The notes under the pieces: generated by a model
The model's database searches: none
Told to the model about the DNA's origin: nothing
Seen by the model: only the letters and a program-made list of their open reading frames with translations
Assembly (NCBI RefSeq): GCF_003226325.1
Contig: NZ_PDOD01000001.1
Location: 1-64,000, forward strand
Source of the DNA: Salipaludibacillus keqinensis
GTDB taxonomy: Bacteria > Bacillota > Bacilli > Bacillales > Salisediminibacteriaceae
Length of the DNA stretch: 64,000 nucleotides
Reading direction: 5' to 3'
In this document: piece after piece, positions 43,120-53,939 of the stretch
Numbering within the stretch: the stretch's first letter is position 1
Layout of the letters: the number at the start of each line of letters is the position of its first letter
Program-made: the position numbers and the translations under genes

Positions 43120-44646
43120 TTGGAATACGTAATCGAGATGAACAATATAAGAAAAGAATTTCCCGGTATCGTTGCCAATGACAATATTACGCTGCAAGTC
43201 AAACAAGGCGAAATTCATGCGTTATTAGGTGAAAATGGAGCGGGGAAATCAACATTGATGAACGTCTTGTTCGGCTTGTATCAACCTGAAAAAGGTGAGA
43301 TTAAAGTTCGAGGCGAAAAAGTCGATGTAACAGATCCTAATGTTGCAAGTAAATTAGGAATTGGCATGGTTCATCAGCACTTTATGCTAGTACAAAATTT
43401 CTCAGTAACTGAAAACATTATTTTAGGTAGTGAACCTACGAAGAGGGGTTCTATTGACCTGCGGAAAGCGGCTAAAGATGTAGCCGATATCTCAGATCAA
43501 TACGGCTTGCGTGTTGATCCAACTGCTAAGATTGAGGATATTTCTGTAGGGATGCAACAGAGAGTAGAAATATTAAAAACTCTTTATCGTGGTGCTGAGA
43601 TTCTTATTTTTGACGAACCAACAGCAGCTTTGACCCCTCAAGAGATTAAAGAACTTATCCAAATTATGAAAAATTTAATAAGCGAGGGCAAGTCAATCAT
43701 CTTAATCACACATAAGTTAAAAGAAATTATGCAAGTGTGTGATCGCTGTACGGTCATTCGTCGAGGAAAAGGTATCGGAACAGTCAATGTAGCTGATTCT
43801 ACAGAAAACAGTTTGGCTGAAATGATGGTAGGACGAGAAGTAAGCTTCGAAGTGGAGAAAACGGCAGCCATTCCTAAAGACCAAGTTCTCTCTATTAAAG
43901 ATTTAATCGTTGAGGATGCAAGAGGTATAGAGGTAGTAGATGGATTAAATCTTGATGTTCGAGCCGGTGAGATTATCGGGGTGGCAGGTGTCGATGGAAA
44001 TGGTCAAACGGAGTTAATAGAAGCGATTACGGGCTTGAGACAACCCAAAGGCGGAACAATTCATGTGTCAGGTCAAGATATCACTAGTTACAAACCTAGA
44101 AAAGTAACAGAAGCTGGCGTAGGACACATTCCTCAGGACCGTCATAAACATGGTTTGGTGCTAGAATTTACAGTAGGAGAAAATATCCTCTTGCAAACAT
44201 ATTATCAGAAGCCCTTCACTAAAAATGGTGTACTTAATTATCCTAAAATGTATGAAAAAGCTCGCCAATTAATTGAAGAATATGATGTTCGCACTCCGAA
44301 TGAGAAAACACTTGCTCGTTCCTTATCCGGAGGTAATCAACAAAAAGCAATTATTGCTCGTGAAGTTGATCGTTCACCTGATTTACTTATTGCCGCTCAA
44401 CCAACAAGAGGTCTTGACGTTGGGGCAATTGAATTTATTCATAGAAAGCTTGTTGAAGAAAGGGATAAAGGACGTGCCGTTCTTCTCGTTTCATTAGAGC
44501 TAGATGAGGTTTTGAATGTTAGTGACAAAATTGCTGTCATTTACGAAGGTAAGATCGTTGCATTGGTCGATGCAAAAGATACAAACGAGAAAGAGTTAGG
44601 TCTCCTTATGGCTGGCGGTAAAAAGGGAGTAGGTGAGACTAAGTGA
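43120..44646 (+). CDS. nupO: nucleoside ABC transporter ATP-binding protein
   Basis: A 508-residue double ATPase (two fused nucleotide-binding domains) as in ribose/nucleoside importers. The first half has Walker A GENGAGKST, signature region ISVGMQQR and Walker B ILIFDEPTA. The second half is degenerate, with GVDGNGQTE in place of Walker A but a good LSGGNQQK signature. The TTG at 43120 yields MEYVIEMNNIRKEFPG, which is how the B. subtilis homologue YufO starts, and has AGGAG eight bases before. It overlaps nupP by one base. Confidence 0.95.
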   Translation: MEYVIEMNNIRKEFPGIVANDNITLQVKQGEIHALLGENGAGKSTLMNVLFGLYQPEKGEIKVRGEKVDVTDPNVASKLGIGMVHQHFMLVQNFSVTENIILGSEPTKRGSIDLRKAAKDVADISDQYGLRVDPTAKIEDISVGMQQRVEILKTLYRGAEILIFDEPTAALTPQEIKELIQIMKNLISEGKSIILITHKLKEIMQVCDRCTVIRRGKGIGTVNVADSTENSLAEMMVGREVSFEVEKTAAIPKDQVLSIKDLIVEDARGIEVVDGLNLDVRAGEIIGVAGVDGNGQTELIEAITGLRQPKGGTIHVSGQDITSYKPRKVTEAGVGHIPQDRHKHGLVLEFTVGENILLQTYYQKPFTKNGVLNYPKMYEKARQLIEEYDVRTPNEKTLARSLSGGNQQKAIIAREVDRSPDLLIAAQPTRGLDVGAIEFIHRKLVEERDKGRAVLLVSLELDEVLNVSDKIAVIYEGKIVALVDAKDTNEKELGLLMAGGKKGVGETK

Positions 44647-45707
44647 TGGGAAACATTTTTAAAGATAAATTGTTTGGACTTGTCGTCCCACTTATTGCCA
44701 TCGGCTTCGGATTCCTAGCCGGTGGGGTAATCATGCTTTTGAGCGGAAACAATCCAATTGATGGTTATGTTGCTCTTATGCAAGGGGTCTTTGGAGAGGT
44801 TTATTACTTTGGTGAAACTTTACAGAGAATGACCCCGCTTATTTTCTCGGGCCTCGCAGTAGCCTTTGCTTTTAGAACCGGCCTGTTAAACATTGGTGTG
44901 GAAGGTCAGCTTATTGTTGGCTGGTTTGTATCAGTTTTTGTTGGAATCGTTATTGAAGCTCCGATGATCATACATCTTCCATTAGCTATTCTGGCTGGAG
45001 CCTTAGCTGGAGCATTATGGGGATTTGTCCCAGGTATTCTAAAAGCGAAGTTTCAAGTACATGAAGTTATTGTAACCATTATGATGAACTACATAGCCAT
45101 GCATGTGGTCAATCACTTTATTCGAAACTTCATGCTAGAATCTGGTCAAAGAACTGCTTTTATTAATGATAGTGCGTCTTTATCTTCGGATTTTTTAACA
45201 TCGATAACTGATTTTTCAAGGCTTCACTGGGGGTTCTTGATAGCTGTAGCTGCATGTTTTGTTATGTGGTTTATTCTTTGGAAAACGAAGAAAGGCTTTG
45301 AACTTCGGTCTGTTGGTTATAATAAGCACGCATCTTCCTATGCAGGTATGAATGTGAATATGAATATTATTCTCTCCATGTCCGTTTCAGGTGCTTTTGC
45401 TGGTATCGGTGGAGCAATGGTTGGTTTAGGGACGTATAATTACGCTAACATCTTACCATCATTTACGAACCTAGGATTTGATGGGATTGCCGTAGCTCTA
45501 TTAGGTTCAAGCACATCGATAGGTATCTTCTTATCCGCCTTCTTATTTGGTGGGTTAAAAGAAGGGGCAAACAATATGCAAAGTCAAGCAGGTGTAGCAC
45601 CTGAGCTTGTTGAAATTATCATTGCATTAATTATTTTCTTTGTAGCATCAAGCTATTTGATTCGTTGGATCTATAGCCGTTTGCAAAGCAAGAAGGAGGG
45701 GAAATAA
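44646..45707 (+). CDS. nupP: nucleoside ABC transporter permease
   Basis: A 353-residue permease of the BPD_transp_2 group (about nine helices) with NIGVEGQLIVGWF and FQVHEVIVTIMMNYIA. The ATG overlaps the stop of nupO (TGATG), so it is translationally coupled. It pairs with the next permease to form the channel for nucleosides delivered by NupN. Confidence 0.94.
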   Translation: MGNIFKDKLFGLVVPLIAIGFGFLAGGVIMLLSGNNPIDGYVALMQGVFGEVYYFGETLQRMTPLIFSGLAVAFAFRTGLLNIGVEGQLIVGWFVSVFVGIVIEAPMIIHLPLAILAGALAGALWGFVPGILKAKFQVHEVIVTIMMNYIAMHVVNHFIRNFMLESGQRTAFINDSASLSSDFLTSITDFSRLHWGFLIAVAACFVMWFILWKTKKGFELRSVGYNKHASSYAGMNVNMNIILSMSVSGAFAGIGGAMVGLGTYNYANILPSFTNLGFDGIAVALLGSSTSIGIFLSAFLFGGLKEGANNMQSQAGVAPELVEIIIALIIFFVASSYLIRWIYSRLQSKKEGK

Positions 45708-46679
45708 ATGGATTTGCTATTACCAATCCTTTACACTATTGTACCGGCTGCGCTCATCGCAGCAACCCCTTTACTTCTAACTGCTATGGGCGGTTTGTTT
45801 TCTGAACGATCAGGTGTTGTAAACATCGGTTTAGAAGGACTCATGGTTATGGGTGCTTTTGGCGGTATTGTCGGTACACTTTATTTTGATTCGTTAGGGT
45901 TTGGCGCTGCGTCAGCGTGGATGGGAATATTAGTTGCCATCGTATTAGGCGCCTTGTTCTCTTTATTTCATGCTGTAGCGTCAATCACGTTAAAAGCAGA
46001 CCAGATTGTAAGTGGTGTGGCCCTGAACTTTTTAGCGGTTGGTTTAACTGTCTTTATCGTTCGTGAAGTTTTTGAAAGAGGGCAGACAGACACCATTTCT
46101 TCTGGGGCGCGTCTCTTTAGAATCAATGTCCCGTTTTTAAGCGATATTCCTATTCTCGGTCCCATGTTTTTCTCGAGAATTTATGTCACTACCTATGTTG
46201 CATTTGCGTTAGCTGTTTTAGTTTGGTATGTCGTATTTAAAACTCCATTTGGACTTCGTCTTCGCTCTGTTGGTGAACATCCGATGGCAGCAGATACGAT
46301 GGGGATTAAAGTTAACCGCATGCGTTATATTGGTGTGATGCTTAGTGGAGCGTTCGCAGGTAGTGGTGGTGCTGTATATGCTATTACAACGGCAGGAAAC
46401 TTCGCTGGTGGAACGATCGTAGGTCAAGGATTTATGGCATTAGCTGCCCTCATATTCGGGAAATGGCACCCATTTGGAGCCATGGGTGCAGCGGTCTTCT
46501 TCGGATTTGCGCAAGCATTAAGTATTTCCGCACAACAGATCCCGGGGTTAGCTAATGTGCCGCAAGTGTATATGTTGATTTTGCCATACGTGTTAACAAT
46601 ATTAGCTTTAGCAGGGTTTGTTGGTAAAGCAGAGCCACCAAAAGCTTTGAATCAGCCTTACGAAAAAGGCAGTCGTTAA
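45708..46679 (+). CDS. nupQ: nucleoside ABC transporter permease
   Basis: A 323-residue second permease with NIGLEGLMVMGAFGG and the internal repeat region RLRSVGEHPMAADTMG. It starts directly after the nupP stop with AAGGAGGGG overlapping the end of nupP. It ends the operon at a strong terminator. Confidence 0.94.
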   Translation: MDLLLPILYTIVPAALIAATPLLLTAMGGLFSERSGVVNIGLEGLMVMGAFGGIVGTLYFDSLGFGAASAWMGILVAIVLGALFSLFHAVASITLKADQIVSGVALNFLAVGLTVFIVREVFERGQTDTISSGARLFRINVPFLSDIPILGPMFFSRIYVTTYVAFALAVLVWYVVFKTPFGLRLRSVGEHPMAADTMGIKVNRMRYIGVMLSGAFAGSGGAVYAITTAGNFAGGTIVGQGFMALAALIFGKWHPFGAMGAAVFFGFAQALSISAQQIPGLANVPQVYMLILPYVLTILALAGFVGKAEPPKALNQPYEKGSR

Positions 46680-46699
46680 TACTATCTATAGTAAGCGAA

Positions 46700-46742
46700 A
46701 AAAGATTGTCCCTTTAGTATGTTGGGGGACAATCTTTTTTTG
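46700..46742 (+). terminator. terminator of the nup operon
   Basis: Stem aaagattgtccc with ggggacaatcttt, then a T run. Confidence 0.9.
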
Positions 46743-47027
46743 ATAAACTTTCCCTCTTTTTTTACAAAGCTTATTGAGCAAAATCTCTTCGAAATAGGAT
46801 CATAAAGTGAGGTGGAAAACATTCGTTATAGTAGGACTATTATACTGATTGAATATGTTTAGACATCTTTTTCTTCCTTCTTTAGTCGAGGTAAATTATA
46901 CTAATGATGACTTATTAGTAAGGTATAAGTATTTTACGGGATAAAAGAATCATTTCTTTCGTTCTATTAATTTCATTCTGCGTACGTTGTTTTATTTAAG
47001 TTATTGTTAAAGAGGGAGATGGAGCAT
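46743..47027. other. 285-base intergenic region upstream of cheX
   Basis: No gene was supported. It holds an interrupted inverted repeat near 46897-46929 (ttatactaat with attag...tataa) that could be an operator or weak hairpin. The promoter was not identified. Confidence 0.45.
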
Positions 47028-47492
47028 ATGAATGTTATACATATAAATGCCGTTTGTAGAGCAACAAAATCAATTATGAATAATCACTTTGGTGTGGAGG
47101 TTGTTCCAAATAAACCGAGTTCTGGTCAGGGAGTTGTTCCTTCAAATGATGTGTCGGTTGTCTTAGGAGTAAATGGACAATTATCAGGGCAGATTATCTG
47201 TACTCTGAATACAGACACAGCTAAAAAGCTAGTTGGTACGATGATGGGTGGAATGATTATCGAACAATTGGATGAAATGAGCTGGAGCGCAATTCAGGAA
47301 TTTGGAAACTGGGTAGCAGGGTCTACTGCTACAGAGCTTTCAAAAGAGGACTGTACAATTGATGTGACACCTCCTGTAGTCAATGACGGGATGTCGAAGT
47401 TTAGGTCTTCTAAAATGTTTATTTCAGTGCCCATGGACACAACATTAGGGGAGATCGGTATCCATATTTCTTTAAGTGAAAAAGCCAGCTGA
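47028..47492 (+). CDS. cheX: CheX-like chemotaxis phosphatase
   Basis: A 154-residue CheC/CheX/FliY-family protein that dephosphorylates CheY-P. The catalytic helix motif is present once as SAIQEFGNWVAGSTATEL, with the Glu and Asn (E-x-x-N) of the family. The single motif and length are those of CheX rather than the two-motif CheC. B. subtilis itself lacks CheX. It is encoded alone, away from a flagellar cluster. A possible partner is the single-domain receiver at 40936. The ATG at 47028 is preferred over one at 47019 because of spacing to GGGAG. Confidence 0.9.
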   Translation: MNVIHINAVCRATKSIMNNHFGVEVVPNKPSSGQGVVPSNDVSVVLGVNGQLSGQIICTLNTDTAKKLVGTMMGGMIIEQLDEMSWSAIQEFGNWVAGSTATELSKEDCTIDVTPPVVNDGMSKFRSSKMFISVPMDTTLGEIGIHISLSEKAS

Positions 47493-47514
47493 TTTTGAGT
47501 TTACTAAAAGACAA

Positions 47515-47550
47515 AAGATGAGGTGGGGGAACTCCCTATCTTTTTTTTTT
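47515..47550 (+). terminator. terminator after cheX
   Basis: Imperfect stem agatgaggtgggg with ctccctatct, then ten T bases. Confidence 0.75.
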
Positions 47551-47672
47551 GCTATTCTGTGACTAAATAAGAGATTTTCGTTTGCTTTTTAGACACATTT
47601 CAATTAGATTAAATGAAGAAAGTGTACTGTTGATCATGATGCTAGGCATCGTGCTGAGGAAGGATGAATAAA

Positions 47673-49208
47673 ATGAGCCCGCTAGATATGTCTAAATTTG
47701 AGAAAAAAGTCATTATCCGAAACATCCGTCATGAAGATATTGAAAATATAATAGAACTATCGAAAGTCTGCTTTCCAAATATGGATCCATGGAGACGTTC
47801 TCACTTAATGAGTCATCTAGAATTGTTTCCTGAGGGACAATTTTGTGTTGAGGTAGATGGAGAAATCATCGGGTCATGCGCAAGCCTAATCATTAATTTC
47901 GATGAATATGATGACCAGCATACGTGGGATGAAATTACTGATGAAGGGTATATTACAAATCATGATTCAGAAGGGTACAACCTTTACGGCATAGAAGTCG
48001 CTGTCCATCCTGACTATCGCCGGATGAAAATAGGCCGTCGGTTATATGAAGCAAGAAAAGAACTAGCGAGAGAAATGAATTTGAAAAGTATCATTATAGG
48101 AGGGCGCATTCCTAACTACCGGAAATATGCAGCGGAATTAACCCCAAGACAATATGTGGATGAAGTGATGAATCACAATCTTTTTGATCCTGTCCTTACT
48201 TTTCAGGTGATGAATGGTTTTACTTTAAAACGAGTGAATAGAAATTATCTCGAGGATGACCAAGCGTCCATGCGTTACGCTACCCTAATGGAATGGAACA
48301 ACGTGGATTATCGCCCAACAACGAAACGTCATTTTAAAACATCCTTTCCAGTTAGAATATGTGCGATCCAATATATGATGAAGAAAATCAATTCTTTTGA
48401 AGAGTTCGCTCAACAGTGTGAATACTATGCGGACGTTGGTGCGAGCTATACATCTGACTTTGTTGTGTTCCCAGAAATATTTACAACTCAGCTTTTATCC
48501 TTCATTGAAGAGAAAAGTCCTAGTCAAGCGATTCGACGCCTAACAGATTTTACAGAAGACTACCTTAATTTATTCATTGACCTTGCTATAAAATACAATA
48601 TCAACATAATCGGTGGTTCTCATTTTGTTGAAGAAGACGGAAAGATATTTAATATTGCCTATTTGTTTAGAAGAGACGGGACAACGGAAAAGCAATATAA
48701 AATTCATATCACTCCTAATGAACGAAGATATTGGGGGATCCATGGTGGAGATAAAGTAGAAGTATTTGATACAGATTGCGGAAAAATAGCGATCCAAATT
48801 TGTTATGATATTGAGTTTCCTGAACTTGCTCGCATCGCCACTGAAAAAGGGGCCAACATTATTTTCACTCCTTTCTGTACGGATGAAAGGCAAGGCTATC
48901 TTCGAGTTCGTTACTGTGCACAAGCGAGAGCCGTGGAAAATCAAGTCTACACGATGATCGCAGGAACAGTTGGGAACTTAACCCACGTTGAGAATATGGA
49001 TATCCAATATGCTCAGTCAGGGATATTCACCCCATCTGACTTTGCTTTCCCACGTGATGGGATCGTTGGGGAGTGTCACCCTAATATTGAAACAGTCGTT
49101 GTAGGTGATGTTGACTTAGAATTATTAAGAAGACACCGAAAGTCTGGAAACGTGACACAATGGCGCGATCGACGCAAGGATTTATACAAAGTCCAATATG
49201 ATTGTTGA
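47673..49208 (+). CDS. yhcX: GNAT acetyltransferase fused to carbon-nitrogen hydrolase (YhcX-like)
   Basis: A 511-residue two-domain protein. The N-terminal GNAT domain (about residues 15-200) has the acetyl-CoA loop VHPDYRRMKIGRRLYEA. The C-terminal nitrilase-superfamily domain (about 225-505) has the Glu-Lys-Cys triad in VVFPEIF, KQYKIHITP and QICYDIEFPE. The same fusion is B. subtilis YhcX. Its amide substrate is not known. The ATG at 47673 has GAGGAAGGA at better spacing than the ATG at 47664. It is a single gene. Confidence 0.93.
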   Translation: MSPLDMSKFEKKVIIRNIRHEDIENIIELSKVCFPNMDPWRRSHLMSHLELFPEGQFCVEVDGEIIGSCASLIINFDEYDDQHTWDEITDEGYITNHDSEGYNLYGIEVAVHPDYRRMKIGRRLYEARKELAREMNLKSIIIGGRIPNYRKYAAELTPRQYVDEVMNHNLFDPVLTFQVMNGFTLKRVNRNYLEDDQASMRYATLMEWNNVDYRPTTKRHFKTSFPVRICAIQYMMKKINSFEEFAQQCEYYADVGASYTSDFVVFPEIFTTQLLSFIEEKSPSQAIRRLTDFTEDYLNLFIDLAIKYNINIIGGSHFVEEDGKIFNIAYLFRRDGTTEKQYKIHITPNERRYWGIHGGDKVEVFDTDCGKIAIQICYDIEFPELARIATEKGANIIFTPFCTDERQGYLRVRYCAQARAVENQVYTMIAGTVGNLTHVENMDIQYAQSGIFTPSDFAFPRDGIVGECHPNIETVVVGDVDLELLRRHRKSGNVTQWRDRRKDLYKVQYDC

Positions 49209-49225
49209 TTTCTAGGTAGAAGAAA

Positions 49226-49258
49226 TAAGGGCTTCAGCTGACGCTGAGGTCCTTCATG
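49226..49258 (+). terminator. hairpin after yhcX
   Basis: Stem aagggcttcagc with gctgaggtcctt, including G-T and mismatched positions, and no T run. Weak terminator candidate. Confidence 0.4.
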
Positions 49259-49309
49259 CTAGGCGTATGTTGTGAAATAACAATAAAAGACAAGAAAGGA
49301 AGGATTTTT

Positions 49310-50311
49310 ATGAAAAAAGTAGCAACTTTTGGTGGACAAGATATTTATTCTTATACGATCTCTAATAATTCGGGAATGTCATTAACGGCATTGACCTATG
49401 GGGCAGCAATCACCGAACTCAATGTTCCCAATAATCAAGGCAAGAGTGAAAATGTTGTGATTCGTTATGATGATGTATCGTTTTATGAAGAGAACCCACA
49501 CTATTTGGGTGTGATCGTAGGACGAACGGCTGGCAGGACAGAAGACGGTGTGTTAAATATTGGGCAAGAGACGTACCAGTTAGAAAAGAATGATGGAAAT
49601 AACCATCTACACGGAGGTAAAAAAGGTCTAGCTAAAAGTATATGGGATGTGACACAAGAAGATGGAACGCTAACGTTTACTTATATAAGCCCTGATGGAG
49701 AAGATGGTTACCCAGGAGAAGTCCAGTTCAAAGTCAGTTATCATCTTTCAGATCAGAATCAATTGATTATTCACTATTGGGCAAAACCAAATAAAAGAAC
49801 ACCGATTAACTTGACTAACCATTCTTATTTCAATTTAACTGGCGATAAGAAAAGAGATGTTCTAGGACACCGATTGAAAATCAATAGTTCAACCTTCTAT
49901 GAATTAAATGCTGAGTCGATTCCATTGTCAAAGAAACTTGCTGATGAAAAGCCCGTATTTGATTTTAGACATTCAAAAACATTAAGCGAGGTTGTTTCGA
50001 ACGATTATGAACAAATAAAAATAGTAGGCGGGGGAATAGATCACCCGTTTTTACTAGACGACTCTCAACAGGAAAAGATTGTCTTATCAGATCCCACTTC
50101 AGGTAGGTCTTTAGGGGTTAAGACGGATGACCCGGCAGTTGTTATTTATTCAGGGAATCAAATCAAAGAACAGCCAGCCCTAAATGGAGGGACAGCAGAA
50201 AAGTATGATGGAATATGTATAGAAACGCAAATGCCACCAAATGAAACGGAAAGTTATTTGGTGGACGCAGGTGCCATTTATCAAAAGCAAACGATTTTTT
50301 CTTTTTATTAA
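49310..50311 (+). CDS. galM: aldose 1-epimerase (galactose mutarotase)
   Basis: A 333-residue GalM-family enzyme interconverting alpha and beta anomers of aldoses. Substrate-binding and catalytic segments include GRTAGRTEDG, NNHLHGGKKGL (first His), LTNHSYFNLTGD (catalytic His) and GICIETQMPPN (catalytic Glu). The ATG at 49310 follows AAAGGAAGGA; a longer frame from 49256 is not used. It precedes the glycerol genes but has its own transcription unit. No galactose genes are nearby. Confidence 0.93.
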   Translation: MKKVATFGGQDIYSYTISNNSGMSLTALTYGAAITELNVPNNQGKSENVVIRYDDVSFYEENPHYLGVIVGRTAGRTEDGVLNIGQETYQLEKNDGNNHLHGGKKGLAKSIWDVTQEDGTLTFTYISPDGEDGYPGEVQFKVSYHLSDQNQLIIHYWAKPNKRTPINLTNHSYFNLTGDKKRDVLGHRLKINSSTFYELNAESIPLSKKLADEKPVFDFRHSKTLSEVVSNDYEQIKIVGGGIDHPFLLDDSQQEKIVLSDPTSGRSLGVKTDDPAVVIYSGNQIKEQPALNGGTAEKYDGICIETQMPPNETESYLVDAGAIYQKQTIFSFY

Positions 50312-50355
50312 GCTGTCTTGAAAATAAACCAGAGGATCTAATATTAAGGAGACGA

Positions 50356-50397
50356 ATGATGGCTAAGAAAGAGTTAGACATTTTCCGAAAAGTCTAA
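50356..50397 (+). CDS. possible 13-residue leader peptide before glpP
   Basis: ATGATG eight bases after AAGGAG opens the frame MMAKKELDIFRKV and ends 47 bases before glpP. The 3' part can fold (agacatttt with aaaagtct). It is too short to support strongly. Confidence 0.25.
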   Translation: MMAKKELDIFRKV

Positions 50398-50444
50398 AAA
50401 GCAATTATTTGCTGTACTTGATCTTAATTAAGGAGAGGAAAAAG

Positions 50445-51002
50445 ATGGATTTATCTAACTCAAAGATTTTACCAGCGATTCGTGATTTAAAAGATCTCGA
50501 TAAAGTAGCTAAATCTGATTACGAATATATTGTTCTATTAAATACGCATATTGGTCAGTTAAAAAGCTTAGTCAAAATGTTAAAGGAACACGATAAGAAA
50601 GTCTTACTTCATGCAGACCTCGTTCAAGGATTGAAAAGTGATGAATATGCTGCTCAGTTTTTATGCAGGGATATTCGTCCTGAAGGGCTAATTTCAACTA
50701 GGAAAAACGTGTTATTGACTGCTAAGAAAGCTAATTTATTAACCGTTCAACGCTTGTTTCTATTAGATTCCATTGCACTTGAATCCAGTTATAATATGAT
50801 AGAAACAACTCAACCAGATTGTATTGAAGTTCTTCCTGGTATTATTCCTCATATTATAAAAGAAATTTATGAGAAGACGAAGATTCCTATTATTGCTGGT
50901 GGATTGATTCGCTCGGACGAAGAAGTCCGTGCGGCTCTAGAAGCAGGTGCTTCAGCAGTGACGACATCAAATAAACAACTATGGCAAAAGGAAACAAAAT
51001 AG
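50445..51002 (+). CDS. glpP: glycerol-3-phosphate-responsive antiterminator GlpP
   Basis: A 185-residue RNA-binding regulator that, with glycerol-3-phosphate, prevents termination in the leaders of glpFK and glpD. Features include KILPAIRDLKDLDKVAKS, LLHADLVQGL, RLFLLDSIAL, CIEVLPGIIPHI and IAGGLIRSDEEVRAALEAGA, a TIM-barrel-like pattern. It matches the B. subtilis protein and gene order (glpP-glpF-glpK-glpD). Its two target terminators are both visible downstream (51101 and 53637). Ribosome site AGGAGAGG. Confidence 0.96.
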   Translation: MDLSNSKILPAIRDLKDLDKVAKSDYEYIVLLNTHIGQLKSLVKMLKEHDKKVLLHADLVQGLKSDEYAAQFLCRDIRPEGLISTRKNVLLTAKKANLLTVQRLFLLDSIALESSYNMIETTQPDCIEVLPGIIPHIIKEIYEKTKIPIIAGGLIRSDEEVRAALEAGASAVTTSNKQLWQKETK

Positions 51003-51025
51003 ATAATTAAATATTTTAATTATCT
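51001..51025. terminator. palindrome at the end of glpP
   Basis: agataattaa and ttaattatct form a perfect 10-bp stem around atatt, starting at the glpP stop. A T run is missing, so it may be a weak terminator or stability stem. Confidence 0.45.
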
Positions 51026-51033
51026 GGGTGTTA

Positions 51034-51062
51034 TTGACAACGCTTTCAATGCATGTTTTAAT
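51034..51062 (+). promoter_or_regulatory. promoter of glpFK
   Basis: TTGACA, 17 bases, TTTAAT. A strong sigma-A promoter, directly followed by the GlpP-controlled leader. Confidence 0.85.
51035..51049 (-). promoter_or_regulatory. cre site (CcpA operator) on glpFK promoter
   Basis: The reverse strand reads ttgaaagcgttgtca, a complete match to the CcpA consensus WTGNAANCGNWNNCW. It overlaps the -35 box, so glucose should repress glycerol uptake. Confidence 0.85.
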
Positions 51063-51089
51063 TGTAAACAAGTTAATACACTTTTCGAT

Positions 51090-51163
51090 GGAGACCATGG
51101 AGACCAACGGAAATTCACCTATTAGTGCTGAAGCATTAGGTGTATTTCCGTTGGTCTTTTTTG
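51090..51163 (+). promoter_or_regulatory. GlpP-controlled antiterminator/terminator leader of glpFK
   Basis: Two direct copies of GGAGACCA (51090-51097, 51099-51106) run into a 13-bp terminator stem (51101-51113 with 51145-51157) ended by a T run. The second copy is part of the terminator arm. In the family model GlpP with glycerol-3-phosphate blocks this terminator. Confidence 0.88.
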
Positions 51164-51195
51164 ATCTTCAACATTTTAAAAGGGGGAAAATGAAC

Positions 51196-53554
<2,359 letters not shown>

Positions 53555-53559
53555 TTGAT

Positions 53560-53606
53560 AAACTCATCATATATTCATTTCATAGAATATATGATATAAT
53601 GAGTTT
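53560..53606 (+). terminator. hairpin after glpK
   Basis: Arms aaactcatcatatattc and gaatatatgatataatgagttt pair with a small internal bulge. The right arm also contains a TATAAT box (53595-53600) that may be the -10 of the glpD promoter. Confidence 0.55.
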
Positions 53607-53618
53607 AAATTAATAGTT

Positions 53619-53699
53619 TAGGTCTGGAGATATGGAGAGACCACAGCACTTGAGCATAAAAGATATTTTTTATGTGAGAGTTGTTGTGGTCTCTTTTTT
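53619..53699 (+). promoter_or_regulatory. GlpP-controlled terminator leader of glpD
   Basis: The leader has ggtctggagatatggagagacc, with two partial copies of the GGAGACC motif seen in the glpFK leader. It runs into a terminator stem (gagaccaca, 53637 on, with tgtggtctc) ended by TTTTTT. The placement before glpD and likeness to the glpFK leader indicate GlpP control. Confidence 0.85.
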
Positions 53700-53852
53700 G
53701 CTCTTTCATAGTTCTCTAAGCCCTTTAATTTAAGTTTATAAGATCAGCACTTTATTACAAATTTTATTTTTTAAGATTAGTAGAAACCTATGAGACTGAT
53801 GCGAAGTAAGGCTTGCAATAAGAGATCAGGAGTATTTTCAGAGCTTTGATTT

Positions 53853-53882
53853 AAGAAACAAGCTATCAAGTTTATTTTCAGG
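53853..53882 (+). repeat. dispersed 32-base repeat, copy 2
   Basis: aagaaacaagctatcaag and following bases match 19111-19142. It lies between the glpD leader terminator and the glpD start, so it would be in the 5' untranslated part of the messenger RNA. Confidence 0.6.
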
Positions 53883-53939
53883 GTAATCTAATAATAATAG
53901 AACAAAAAAATCACATTTAGATTAGAGAGGATGTTTACT

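Noticed and set aside
51028-51195. Upstream extension of glpF
   Set aside because: It covers the promoter-proximal leader and GlpP terminator; family proteins start at the MTPF-like Met.
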